Shown: in pieces, positions 33,406-42,247 of the stretch
Layout: each line of letters starts with the position of its first letter
Numbering within the stretch: the first letter of the stretch is position 1
NCBI GenBank assembly: GCA_024234505.1
Contig: JACKOD010000003.1
Coordinates: forward strand, 551,501-615,500
DNA length: 64,000 bases
DNA from: Hahellaceae bacterium
GTDB taxonomy: Bacteria > Pseudomonadota > Gammaproteobacteria > Pseudomonadales > Oleiphilaceae
Reading direction: 5' to 3'
The notes under the pieces: generated by a model
Database searches by the model: none
Seen by the model: only the letters and a program-made list of their open reading frames with translations
Told to the model about the DNA's origin: nothing
Program-made: the position numbers and the translations under genes

Positions 33406-34547
33406 TGACGGAGCTGCACGGTCGGTGTGACAGACATTCCCGGCCAAAGTTGAATGCTGTTCTCCGGAATTTCGTCAAACAGAATTCGTATCGGCACCCG
33501 TTGAACCACTTTGACGAAATTGCCGGACGCATTTTCCGGGGGCAGCAAGCTAAAACGGGCACCTGTTCCTGCCTGAAAACTTTCCAGGTGTCCGGAAAAT
33601 AACTGGCCGGGGTACGCGTCTAACTCGAGAACCACTTTGTCATTCGAGCGCATGTCTCTGATTTGCGTCTCTTTGAAGTTTGCGACGACCCATGGTTCGC
33701 CATAAACGAGAATGCCTATTGCTGAAGTCGGATCTATCTGGGCGCCTACGCGCGATTGCAGCTTACTGACGACCCCCGCATGAGGGGCGCGAATTTCCGT
33801 CCAGCCAAGTTGCAGTCGGGCATTTTCGAGTGCGGCTTCGGCCGCCTTCAGTGCGGCACGAGCTTGCTCGATGCTGGCCAGATAAACAGGGTTTTTCCGT
33901 TGTTCCGCCTCTACCACCTGCGATTGAGTATGGCTGGCGGTCAATTGAGCATCTGCGACGCGAACAGCGGCTTCGAGTGAACTGTGCTGACTCTTGAGGG
34001 TATCAAGACGGGTACGACTTTCTTCCAGAATTTGTTTGGATACTTGCTGGCGTGCCTGCAACTGGGTATAGCGAACGACTTCTCGCTGCGCTTGTTCAAT
34101 TTGTGCATCGAGGCTGGTGAGTTGGGTTTTTTGTCGCAAAAGATCCTCACGGGCTACCTGAATACTCGCTTTAACACTTTGTTCTCTGGCCGCCAGATCA
34201 GCCAGAAAAGCTTGTTGTTCTGCTTCAGATTTTGTCACCAGAGTGCGAGCTGAAAGGACATTGGCCTGTGCAAGATCTACCGCTGCCTGAAAGGGGGCCG
34301 GATCAATACGCGCCAGTAACTCACCTTGTTGGACGGTTTGATTATCGGTGATCGGCAGCTCAACAATCACACCGGAAAGTCGAGGTTTGATGTACAGGAT
34401 GTTGCGTTCGATGAAAGCGTCATCGGTTTTTTCCTGCATTCGCCCTTGCCAAATGTGGTAACCACCCATCGCAATCGCCACGAGGCCAGCTAACATGATG
34501 ATGTGTATACGGCCGATTGATTTGGCTTTCAATTTTGGAGTCGTCAT
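33402..34547 (-). CDS. emrA: HlyD/EmrA-type membrane fusion protein
   Basis: The 381-residue adaptor has one N-terminal anchor (IIMLAGLVAIAMGGYHIW, about 15-32), a lipoyl half (LPITDNQTVQQGELLARIDP), a long helical hairpin at about 85-225 and the second lipoyl half (IRAPHAGVVSKLQSRVGAQI). The C-terminal beta-barrel ends with WPGMSVTP. It would bridge the EmrB pump to an outer-membrane channel. It is first in the operon and is divergent from tetR; a palindromic operator candidate lies between them. Confidence 0.9.
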   Translation of the reverse strand: MTTPKLKAKSIGRIHIIMLAGLVAIAMGGYHIWQGRMQEKTDDAFIERNILYIKPRLSGVIVELPITDNQTVQQGELLARIDPAPFQAAVDLAQANVLSARTLVTKSEAEQQAFLADLAAREQSVKASIQVAREDLLRQKTQLTSLDAQIEQAQREVVRYTQLQARQQVSKQILEESRTRLDTLKSQHSSLEAAVRVADAQLTASHTQSQVVEAEQRKNPVYLASIEQARAALKAAEAALENARLQLGWTEIRAPHAGVVSKLQSRVGAQIDPTSAIGILVYGEPWVVANFKETQIRDMRSNDKVVLELDAYPGQLFSGHLESFQAGTGARFSLLPPENASGNFVKVVQRVPIRILFDEIPENSIQLWPGMSVTPTVQLRQ

Positions 34548-34570
34548 AATACTCGCAATAACATTAATTG

Positions 34571-34587
34571 AACTGAACGGTTTAGTT
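34571..34587. promoter_or_regulatory. Probable operator between emrA and tetR
   Basis: AACTGAAC-G-GTTTAGTT is an inverted repeat matching at 7 of 8 positions, placed about 25 bases from the emrA start and 40 from the tetR start. It is the natural binding site for the divergently encoded TetR regulator and argues that the TTG at 34587 is not the tetR start. Confidence 0.5.
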
Positions 34588-34625
34588 TGGAAACTGATTC
34601 TATACAGAGGTTGAACAAATCACAA

Positions 34626-35237
34626 ATGGCAAAAAATCCAAAAACAGCACAGAAAATAGTCGATGCTGCCGTTCGCATGTTCTGTGAAGCCGGTTATAGC
34701 CAAGCTTCAATGGATTTAATCGCTAAATCGGCGGACGTTTCCAAGGCGACTTTATATAGTCATTTTGCAAACAAGGCCGCACTTTTTGCGGCGGCGGTTT
34801 TAAATGTGAGCGAGCGTTTTGTGGTGGAAATAGATCCGGAACGTTTGAGCCAGATGCCGCTAGAAGACGCATTGCGTTATATTGGCCGCTATTATCTGAG
34901 TTTCCTGTTGAAGCCGGAAAATCTGGCGGCGGTCCGTGCTGTAATTGCCGAAACCATACGCCAGCCGGAAGCCGGGCGCGAGTTTTATGAAGCCGGGCCG
35001 TTGATCAGTTTGAATGCCGTTGCGCGGTTTCTTAAACAACGCATGGCGCAGGGGGAGTTGCCTCATCGAGACACGATTACCGGGGCAAGACACTTTGTCG
35101 CCCTGCTTAGAGGCGATTTTCATTGGCGACTGCTATTGGGTGTGCCTGTTGATCTGGCTGATATGGATCGACACATTACGGAAGCCGTGCGTCAGTTCTT
35201 GCAGGGATATGCCTTGACGGATACGGCTTGTGATTAA
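34626..35237 (+). CDS. TetR-family regulator, probable repressor of emrAB
   Basis: The 203-residue protein has a TetR DNA-binding domain (about 6-55: TAQKIVDAAVRMFCEAGYSQASMDLIAKSADVSKATLYSHFANK) and an AefR-like C-terminal dimer domain with YYLSFLLKPENLAAVRAVIAE. The start is set at ATG 34626 (MAKNPKTAQ). TTG codons upstream at 34587 and 34611 keep the frame open, but the first overlaps the operator palindrome. Being divergent from emrAB, it probably represses the pump until a ligand binds. Confidence 0.85.
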   Translation: MAKNPKTAQKIVDAAVRMFCEAGYSQASMDLIAKSADVSKATLYSHFANKAALFAAAVLNVSERFVVEIDPERLSQMPLEDALRYIGRYYLSFLLKPENLAAVRAVIAETIRQPEAGREFYEAGPLISLNAVARFLKQRMAQGELPHRDTITGARHFVALLRGDFHWRLLLGVPVDLADMDRHITEAVRQFLQGYALTDTACD

Positions 35238-35260
35238 ACGCTAGGGCTTCAATGGCGCAA

Positions 35261-35911
35261 TTATCTGACGTACTTCAGGATCTGACCTTTAAAAGGCTGG
35301 GCCAGATAATCCGTGTTGTCAGGCTTGTTTTGCGAATGCTTATAGCCCAGCGCCACCATGAGCTTGCTGAATTTGGCATGGTGGCCTCTGCCGGGATCAA
35401 CCAGAATCACTTCGCATGCAGGCTTGGCATGCTGCTCTATAAACCCCCCGAGCAAGGCAACGTGTTCGGTTTCATAGAGTACGTCGCTGCCAATAATCAT
35501 ATCAAAAAGGCCAAGCCCGCTGTCCGGGTCGCCCCATCCTGTTCGTGTGAACGGTATGGTCGGACCGTCGTTTAATCTGGCATTTTCAATAAGAAAATTC
35601 TCGGCTTCAGGGTGGTAATCGGTCGCCGTAATATCTGCATTGCGATGATTGAGCATCAAGCTCGTAAGCGCAATACCGCAGCCGACTTCGAGGATGCGTT
35701 TGCCATCGACTTCATAGTTGTACATTAAATGGGCCAGTATTTGTCCAGAGGCCCAGACAATACCAAATAGTGGCCAGGTAGCCGAGGAGATGCCCAGCTT
35801 TTCCGCGACGCCGTCGACATCGCTGAATTGTTGGTTGTCTCGGAGGGTTCGGACATGAATATCTGTGCTGCCAAACTCTATCGTCTGGTAGCGAACTCTA
35901 AACGCGGTCAT
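35261..35911 (-). CDS. SAM-dependent methyltransferase, Methyltransf_16-like
   Basis: The 216-residue protein shows a class I methyltransferase fold. Motif I is ILEVGCGIALTSLM, an acidic ITATDYHPEA loop follows, and GLFDMIIGSDVLYE is the post-II region typical of the family 16 group, which includes protein-lysine methyltransferases. C-terminal strands (EVILVDPGRGHHAKF) complete the fold. No signal peptide, so cytoplasmic. The substrate is unknown. It is convergent with tetR, 23 bases away, with no clear terminator between, and probably forms its own transcript. Confidence 0.75.
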   Translation of the reverse strand: MTAFRVRYQTIEFGSTDIHVRTLRDNQQFSDVDGVAEKLGISSATWPLFGIVWASGQILAHLMYNYEVDGKRILEVGCGIALTSLMLNHRNADITATDYHPEAENFLIENARLNDGPTIPFTRTGWGDPDSGLGLFDMIIGSDVLYETEHVALLGGFIEQHAKPACEVILVDPGRGHHAKFSKLMVALGYKHSQNKPDNTDYLAQPFKGQILKYVR

Positions 35912-36281
35912 AGCTTGCCTGCAATTTTGGGTGAACGCAGCATTGCTAATGGAAGCGTTGGAGAAGGAACGGCTACGCGAGACAATCTACTCTACACGTC
36001 ATTGATGGGGATTAACAGCTTATTCGCGGTTCTGTCTGCCGTAGTTGAACCTGGATGCTGAGCATCTGTTCACTGGGATAGTCTACTGTTTTTTGGGCAG
36101 ATAGCCCAAATTTCCGATCAAATGCACCCAATTTCTTTCAAGATTTGCTAGACTTTCACGTTACGGTTGCACACACCTGTAAACCGTTTTGATACTCGGA
36201 AAGTTTGTCAGTGACAGGGTTGACATAAATGTAGTGGGCGCAGCAAGGGCTCTTTTTTAAACACAAGGAATGGACAAAATA
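35912..36281. other. Intergenic region upstream of the wax ester synthase, with a palindrome
   Basis: About 370 bases separate the divergent methyltransferase and acyltransferase starts. A perfect inverted repeat TTTGGGC-AGATA-GCCCAAA lies at 36092-36110. It lacks a T run on either strand after the stem, so it looks more like a binding site than a terminator. A TTGACA word is at 36219-36224 but has no good -10 at normal spacing. No gene is supported here. Confidence 0.45.
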
Positions 36282-37724
36282 ATGAAACGTATTAATGCTC
36301 TGGATGCATCTTGGTTGGCCGTCGATTCAGAAGACACTCCCATGCATGTAGGTAATTTACAAATTTTTTCTCTTCCAGAGGGAGCGCCAGAGACGTTCTT
36401 GAGGGACGAGGTCAAACGCATGAAAACGGCATGCGAAGTGGTATCCCCCTGGAATCTGAAACTCGCCAAGCCGGGCCCGATCGGCCGTGTGCTCGCGCCT
36501 GCGTGGGTTATCGATAAGGATATTGATCTGGACTACCACGTTCGACACTCTGCGCTGCCCAAGCCCGGTGGGGAAAGGGAGCTCGGTGTGCTGATTTCCA
36601 GATTGCACTCTAACCATCTGGATTTTAAACGGCCCCTATGGGAATGCCACCTGATCGAGGGGCTGGAGAATAATCGATTTGCGATGTATACCAAAATGCA
36701 CCACTCGTTAATTGATGGCATTAGCGGCGTGCGTTTGCTACAGCGGATACTTTCGGACAGCCCTACCGCAACAGGTATGTCTGCGCCCTGGTCAGTCGGG
36801 CCGAAAAAGAAACCGCTCGGATTAGTATCGGATACGGTTCCTACGCTGCAGGGCGCTTTCCTGCAGGCGATTGACGCTGTGAAGGAACAAGCCTCCAGTA
36901 CGCCACAATTGGTAGGTGCAATAGGGCGCTTGTTAACTTCAGCTGTTACCAGTCGTGCCGAGCTGGCTGCGCCTTTTGTCGGGCCTCAGTCGGTGCTTAA
37001 CAAGCGTGTAACCGGGCAGCGTCGCTTCGCGACCCAGCAGTATGCGCTGGAAAAGCTGAAGGACCTTGCCAAAGAGGTGGATGCGTCACTGAATGATATC
37101 GTTTTATATATCTGTGGCACTGCGTTAAGACGGTTTTTACTTGAGCATGATTCGTTGCCGGAACAGCCCCTGACCGCAGGTATCCCGGTGAATATTCGTC
37201 CTGCCGATGATGACGGCACAGGAACAGCCATCAGCTTTATGATTGCCAGTCTGGCGACCGATATTGCCGATCCGATGCAGCGGCTGGCGGCGATTAAGGA
37301 ATCAACTCGCACGGCGAAAGAGCATCTTCAGAAGCTGCCAAGAAACGCGCTCAACCAATATACAATGTTGATGATGTCGCCTTATATTCTTCAGTTGATG
37401 TCAGGGCTTGGGGGGCGCATGCGTCCTGCATTTAATATCACTATTTCGAATGTTCCCGGGCCTGACCACACGCTCTACTACGAAGGTTCAAAGCTTGAAG
37501 CCATGTATCCCGTTTCACTGATTGCCCACGGTGGCGCTTTGAACATTACCTGTCTTAGCTACAATGGTTCGCTGAATTTCGGTTACACCGGCTGTCGGGA
37601 TACCTTGCCAAGCATGCAAAATCTGGCCGTTTATTCAGGAGAGGCGTTGGAAGAACTGGATCAGTTGATTTCTACCGAGCGTAGCGTTAAAAAGCCGGCG
37701 AGCCGAAAGCGTAAAGCGAGCTGA
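36282..37724 (+). CDS. Wax ester synthase/diacylglycerol acyltransferase (WS/DGAT)
   Basis: The 480-residue bifunctional acyltransferase makes wax esters from fatty alcohols, or triacylglycerol from diacylglycerol, with acyl-CoA. The catalytic motif HHxxxDG is present as MHHSLIDGISG (H140, H141, D145), along with the PLWECHLIEGLENN block and the C-terminal NITISNVPGP motif. It begins MKRINALDASWLAVDSEDTP, very like the Marinobacter enzymes. The ATG at 36282 is chosen because it gives this family N-terminus, and a possible ATG at 36270 overlaps the ribosome site. It points to lipid storage. The strong terminator at 37761 follows it. Confidence 0.93.
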   Translation: MKRINALDASWLAVDSEDTPMHVGNLQIFSLPEGAPETFLRDEVKRMKTACEVVSPWNLKLAKPGPIGRVLAPAWVIDKDIDLDYHVRHSALPKPGGERELGVLISRLHSNHLDFKRPLWECHLIEGLENNRFAMYTKMHHSLIDGISGVRLLQRILSDSPTATGMSAPWSVGPKKKPLGLVSDTVPTLQGAFLQAIDAVKEQASSTPQLVGAIGRLLTSAVTSRAELAAPFVGPQSVLNKRVTGQRRFATQQYALEKLKDLAKEVDASLNDIVLYICGTALRRFLLEHDSLPEQPLTAGIPVNIRPADDDGTGTAISFMIASLATDIADPMQRLAAIKESTRTAKEHLQKLPRNALNQYTMLMMSPYILQLMSGLGGRMRPAFNITISNVPGPDHTLYYEGSKLEAMYPVSLIAHGGALNITCLSYNGSLNFGYTGCRDTLPSMQNLAVYSGEALEELDQLISTERSVKKPASRKRKAS

Positions 37725-37751
37725 TAGGTAGCGGTTGTTTTCCTGCTGAAA

Positions 37752-37790
37752 AAAGAAAAAGGCGGTAACTTGTGTTACCGCCTTTTTTAA
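37752..37790. terminator. Bidirectional Rho-independent terminator
   Basis: A perfect 9-base stem GGCGGTAAC / GTTACCGCC with a TTGT loop is flanked by A-rich sequence on the left and six T on the right. It lies between the convergent wax ester synthase and lpxL genes and should stop transcription from both sides. Confidence 0.9.
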
Positions 37791-37795
37791 TGCCT

Positions 37796-38710
37796 TTAGT
37801 AAATTCTGGGTTGACCTTCCGGGCGAGTCTTGAAGCGCTTGTGCATCCAAAGATACTGGTCGGGATACTGTTTTAAGGTATCCTCGATATTCTTCATCCA
37901 GCCGTGGGCATCCTTCGTTTCATCTTCACCGAAATCGTCCTGAACCGGAGAGAAGGTGATTTCATACTGTCCGTCAGGGTGACGCAGGTGAGAAACGAAA
38001 AGCACACTGGCCCCGGAATCGCGGGCAATTCTGCTGGGTGTCACTATACAGCCGGCATCCACACCAAAAAAAGGAACAAACACTTTTGAGCGTCTGCCAA
38101 AATCCTGATCGCAGGCATACCATACGGCACCACCATCTCTGAGGTGCTGAATCATCTGGGGCATTTCATGTTTGGTAAATGCCTGAATATTGCAGTGCCG
38201 ACGACGACCTTTTTCGATCATTTGTTCTACGACCGGATTATCGTTCGGCCGGTACATATAACCCGGCTTATCGAGCTGATAAGCAAACAGGGGAAGGGCA
38301 AGATCGAACAGACTATAGTGTCCCCCAATGAGAAATACGCCTTTGCCTCGGGATTTCGCATCACGTAAATGTTCTTCACCTGTAATCTTCAGTGTTTTAA
38401 CGTAAGGTGTGACATCTCTCCACCATGCGTGCGTGGTTTCAAGAAATCCTCGTGCACAGGCGATAAAACTGTCTTCGACCAGCTTTTCGCGTTGCGCCTC
38501 AGTCAGTTCAGGAAAACAGACATCAATATTTTTTTTGGTTACTTTGTACCGCGAGCGCATTTTTTTGTAGGCAAGCCGACCAATACCGGCGCCCCAGGAC
38601 TGCTTTTTGGCCATAGGAAGAAATGACAAACAATAGAGAATGAAAACAACCAACCACACCGGCCAGAGTGCAGGGTGCCAGAGAGGTCTTCCAACATGTT
38701 TTTTGGCCAA
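37796..38710 (-). CDS. lpxL: Lipid A biosynthesis acyltransferase (LpxL/HtrB family)
   Basis: The 304-residue inner-membrane enzyme adds a secondary acyl chain to lipid A. One N-terminal helix (LWPVWLVVFILYCLSFLP, about 14-33) is followed by the HX4D catalytic motif GGHYSLFD (H131, D136), the acyl-donor block MYRPNDNPVVEQMI and the family C-terminus QYLWMHKRFKTRPEG. Length matches LpxL (about 300). It is a single gene ending at the shared terminator. Which acyl chain it transfers cannot be read from the sequence. Confidence 0.9.
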   Translation of the reverse strand: MAKKHVGRPLWHPALWPVWLVVFILYCLSFLPMAKKQSWGAGIGRLAYKKMRSRYKVTKKNIDVCFPELTEAQREKLVEDSFIACARGFLETTHAWWRDVTPYVKTLKITGEEHLRDAKSRGKGVFLIGGHYSLFDLALPLFAYQLDKPGYMYRPNDNPVVEQMIEKGRRRHCNIQAFTKHEMPQMIQHLRDGGAVWYACDQDFGRRSKVFVPFFGVDAGCIVTPSRIARDSGASVLFVSHLRHPDGQYEITFSPVQDDFGEDETKDAHGWMKNIEDTLKQYPDQYLWMHKRFKTRPEGQPRIY

Positions 38711-39168
38711 AATCGTAATTCCTTGAATTCTAAGAAGGGTTCTGTTTGATCTTATGATGCCATGTAACGGCGGTGGATGTCATAAGCGATTTTACACATA
38801 AAGAATCAGCGAACAAGCGTACCTTATAGTTTTGGAGTGACAACGTGTTTCGAACCGTTTTGATGCGAGTTAAGAATCCTCGCTTCTGGTAGTTGATTCT
38901 GCTTTGCCGGCGGGCTTGACTACAGCTGCCTATACTGAATGCTACATCGGTATAAAACCCTGTCAGCATAAAGCAAATGAGTGGCGGGTGATCTGAATGT
39001 GGCGCGTTTGCGTAAGATTGTTTTTTATAAAGGTCATGGGCGGGATTGCCGGAGCGAGAGCTGGGAAAAGCATTAAAAATATTTTTTTCAAATAATCTGT
39101 AAGGAATGACTTCTTTACTACGACTATTGGGTTTCAGAAACCATTTTAATTGGAGCTAAGGATAAGCA
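38711..39168. other. Intergenic region between lpxL and the TVP38-oxidoreductase gene
   Basis: About 458 bases lie between divergent genes. I see no gene or clear hairpin. An 80-codon minus frame (38730-38969) has no ribosome site or recognisable product. Promoters for both neighbours should lie here but no convincing box pair stands out. Confidence 0.45.
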
Positions 39169-41319
39169 ATGAAAAAACTTTTAATACTGGCGTTGATAGC
39201 GTCAGTCGTCATTCTGTTTTTTGCTTCAGGGGCAGATCAATTATTGACGCTGGAAAGTATCAAGTCTAGCCAGAACCGTATTGCCGAATGGCGTGACACT
39301 CAGCCGCTTTTGGTGGGCGTAGGATTTTTGTTGATTTATGTGGCGGTGACTGCACTTTCTCTTCCGGGGGCGGCCGTCATGACCTTGGCGGCCGGTGCCT
39401 TTTTTGGTCTGTTCTGGGGAACGGTGATCGTTTCTTTTGCTTCAACTATAGGGGCTACGCTGGCTTTTCTGGTGGCGCGTTTTGTATTGCGTGAGAGTGT
39501 GCAAAGCAAATTTGGCGATCGACTGAAGGCGATTAACGAAGGCGTAGCTAAAGAAGGCGCATTCTACTTGTTTACCATGCGATTAGTGCCTTTGTTTCCG
39601 TTTTTTCTCATTAATCTGCTTATGGGGTTGACGCCGATTCGAACCCTCACTTTTTATTGGGTGAGTCAGGTGGGAATGCTGGCCGGTACTTTGGTTTATG
39701 TTAATGCGGGCACCCAGTTGGCCCAGATTGATAGTCTGTCGGGCATTCTTTCGCCCGCGTTGTTGCTTTCTTTTGCCGCGTTGGGCGTGTTTCCAATTGT
39801 TGCCAAATCTGTAATCAACTCGGTAAAGAACCAAAAAATTTACGCAAAGTGGCAAAAGCCGACACGTTTTGATCGTAACCTGATTGTGATCGGTGGCGGG
39901 GCGGCGGGGCTGGTGAGTGCCTATATTGCGGCCGCCGTGAAAGCCAAAGTTACATTAATCGAAGCACACAAGATGGGGGGGGACTGCTTGAATTATGGTT
40001 GTGTGCCGAGTAAAGCACTGATTAAAAGTGCAAAAGTCGCACAACAGATGCGAGAGGCAGAAAACTATGGCCTGGAATCAACGCAGCCCAAGTTCAGTTT
40101 CAAACGTGTGATGGCCCGAATTCACGAAGTGATTGCTGCCATTGAACCGCACGATAGCGTAGAGCGTTACACCCGTCTTGGAGTAGAAGTGCTGCAAGGG
40201 TATGCACGACTGGTCGATCCCTGGACAGTCGAGATTACACTTAATTCCGGTGGTACTCAGCGATTGACCGCTCGATCCATTGTGATTGCCGCAGGGGCTC
40301 AGCCTTTTGTGCCCTCAATTCCCGGTCTCCAGTCGGTGGGGTATCTGACCAGTGACACGCTTTGGGATGAGCTGGCAAAAAGGGAGGAAATTCCAAAGCG
40401 TATGCTGGTTCTGGGTGGGGGGCCGATTGGTTGCGAGTTGGCCCAGAGTTTTGCGCGACTTGGTTCAGAGGTTTCGCAAGTTGAAATGGCCGAGCGAATT
40501 ATGGCTCGGGAGGATGCCGAGGTCTCGCTGTATGCTCGCGAGGCGCTGGAGCGGAGCGGGGTTCGGGTGTTAACCGGACACAAAGCGTTACGTTGTGAAA
40601 AGGCAGGTGAGCAAAAATTTTTGGTGGCTGAAAACAAGGGTCAGGAAATACGTATCGAGTTTGATGTGCTTATATGTGCGGTCGGGCGCTCGGCCAGGTT
40701 GCAGGGGTATGGATTGGAGGCGCTGGGGATTCCTACCGATCGGACCGTCGTGACCAATGAGTATCTCGAAACCCTGTATCCCAACATCTTTGCCGCCGGT
40801 GATGTGGCGGGTCCATTTCAGTTTACGCACACCGCGTCGCATCAAGCCTGGTATGCTGCGGTCAATGCACTTTTTGGAACGTTTAAAAAGTTTAAAGCCG
40901 ATTACTCTGTTATTCCCTGGACAATATTCATTGATCCTGAAGTTGCCCGTGTCGGATTAAGTGAACAAGATGCCAAGCTTCAGGGTGTGGCATACGAAGT
41001 CACACGCTATGGCATTGATGATCTGGATCGGGCGATTGCTGACAGCAGTGCAGAAGGCTTTGTAAAAGTACTGACGGTGCCGGGTAAAGACAAAATTCTG
41101 GGCGTAACCATTGTGGGAACGCATGCGGGCGATTTGTTGGCGGAATTCGTACTGGCAATGAAACATGGGCTGGGCCTCAATAAAATATTGGGCACAATCC
41201 ATACCTATCCTACGTTGGCCGAAGCGAATAAATATGCGGCGGGAGAATGGAAGCGGGCTCATGCACCGCAACGGGTGTTGGCATGGCTTGAAAAATATCA
41301 CGCCTGGCGCAGAGGTTAA
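39169..41319 (+). CDS. TVP38/TMEM64 membrane domain fused to FAD-dependent disulfide oxidoreductase
   Basis: The 716-residue fusion has an N-terminal TVP38/TMEM64 (VTT, DedA-like) membrane part at about 1-215, with the hallmark FYLFTMRLVPLFPFFLINLLMGL. It is followed by a pyridine-nucleotide-disulfide oxidoreductase of the MerA/Lpd class. The latter has FAD motif VIGGGAAGLV (240-249), the redox disulfide GGDCLNYGCVPSK (C273, C278), NAD motif LGGGPIGCELAQ and the C-terminal HxxPT-type block TIHTYPTLAEA. It lacks the C-terminal Cys pair of mercuric reductase, so Hg(II) is unlikely as substrate. It heads a run with DUF547, DUF3047 and ArsM-like genes. I infer a membrane-bound reduction step in thiol or arsenic chemistry. 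Confidence 0.88.
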   Translation: MKKLLILALIASVVILFFASGADQLLTLESIKSSQNRIAEWRDTQPLLVGVGFLLIYVAVTALSLPGAAVMTLAAGAFFGLFWGTVIVSFASTIGATLAFLVARFVLRESVQSKFGDRLKAINEGVAKEGAFYLFTMRLVPLFPFFLINLLMGLTPIRTLTFYWVSQVGMLAGTLVYVNAGTQLAQIDSLSGILSPALLLSFAALGVFPIVAKSVINSVKNQKIYAKWQKPTRFDRNLIVIGGGAAGLVSAYIAAAVKAKVTLIEAHKMGGDCLNYGCVPSKALIKSAKVAQQMREAENYGLESTQPKFSFKRVMARIHEVIAAIEPHDSVERYTRLGVEVLQGYARLVDPWTVEITLNSGGTQRLTARSIVIAAGAQPFVPSIPGLQSVGYLTSDTLWDELAKREEIPKRMLVLGGGPIGCELAQSFARLGSEVSQVEMAERIMAREDAEVSLYAREALERSGVRVLTGHKALRCEKAGEQKFLVAENKGQEIRIEFDVLICAVGRSARLQGYGLEALGIPTDRTVVTNEYLETLYPNIFAAGDVAGPFQFTHTASHQAWYAAVNALFGTFKKFKADYSVIPWTIFIDPEVARVGLSEQDAKLQGVAYEVTRYGIDDLDRAIADSSAEGFVKVLTVPGKDKILGVTIVGTHAGDLLAEFVLAMKHGLGLNKILGTIHTYPTLAEANKYAAGEWKRAHAPQRVLAWLEKYHAWRRG

Positions 41320-41320
41320 C

Positions 41321-42199
41321 ATGATGCAGACATTTTTCATTCGATCCATTCGGGGCAGTGTTGCGTCGATGCGCCCACGCTCAATTCGTCTGCCATGGCG
41401 GGAGCTTTTGCAGACGCTGTCAGTCTTAATGCTTTTGGCCGGAGGTAACAGTGCACGCGCAGAGATGTTTGACCACGCAGACTGGGACGGGCTGCTAAGC
41501 CGTCATGTGATTGAAATAAATGGAGGCCATGCCTCCGAGGTTGATTATACCGGTATGGCCAGAGAACAGGCCTTGCTAAAGAGCTACCTTCAAAAACTCG
41601 AACAGGTAACCCAAAACCGTTTTGATGGATGGAGTAAGGACGAACAGCTGGCCTTTCTCATTAATGCTTATAACGCATGGACGGTAGAATTAATCTTAAG
41701 CAAATATCCTGATCTGGAATCAATCAAGGATCTTGGCTCGATATTTCGCTCACCCTGGAAAAAGCGCTTTATTCCACTGTTGGGGGAAGAACGTAGTCTT
41801 GATGATATAGAGCATACGTTGATACGTGGTTCGGGGCGCTATCAGGATCCTCGCATTCATTTTGCGGTGAACTGCGCCAGTATTGGTTGCCCTGCGCTAG
41901 GAAACCAGGCCTATGAGGGTGACCGGCTTCAAGCTCAGCTGGAGCTGGCCGCCAATAGATTTTTAGGTGATCGAACCAGAAACTACTTCCGCGACGGCTC
42001 GTTGCATGTTTCCAGTATCTTCAAGTGGTATCGAGGGGATTTTGAAAAAGGGTGGCGCGGTTATCAGTCGCTTGGCGAATTCCTTGCGGGGTACGGTAAA
42101 GCCTTGTCTCTGGACGCTACAACCGTTTCGTCGCTACGGGACAATCGAACCGAACTCGAGTTTCTCGATTACGACTGGGCATTAAATAAAAAGCGTTAG
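41321..42199 (+). CDS. DUF547 exported protein
   Basis: The 292-residue protein carries a signal peptide-like N-terminus (basic residues to about 28, then LLQTLSVLMLLAGGNSARA, cleavage near ARA-EM) and a DUF547 domain with AFLINAYNAWTVELIL, NCASIGCPALGNQAY and SSIFKWYRGDFE. The domain is proposed to be a papain-like or transglutaminase-like fold, and C and H residues are present in those blocks, but no activity is known. The start is ATG 41321, two bases after the previous stop, behind AGAGG. Probably periplasmic and co-transcribed with the TVP38 fusion. Confidence 0.8.
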   Translation: MMQTFFIRSIRGSVASMRPRSIRLPWRELLQTLSVLMLLAGGNSARAEMFDHADWDGLLSRHVIEINGGHASEVDYTGMAREQALLKSYLQKLEQVTQNRFDGWSKDEQLAFLINAYNAWTVELILSKYPDLESIKDLGSIFRSPWKKRFIPLLGEERSLDDIEHTLIRGSGRYQDPRIHFAVNCASIGCPALGNQAYEGDRLQAQLELAANRFLGDRTRNYFRDGSLHVSSIFKWYRGDFEKGWRGYQSLGEFLAGYGKALSLDATTVSSLRDNRTELEFLDYDWALNKKR

Positions 42200-42247
42200 T
42201 GGTGAACGCTAGCGAAAGATGGGTGATCTGTCAGGAGTTAATCGCGC

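Noticed and set aside
36092..36110. TTTGGGC/GCCCAAA hairpin as a terminator
   Set aside because: Neither strand has a T run after the stem, and it lies upstream of genes on both sides.
39169..41319. Mercuric reductase
   Set aside because: The redox disulfide is present but the C-terminal cysteine pair needed for Hg(II) handling is absent and there are no mer genes nearby.
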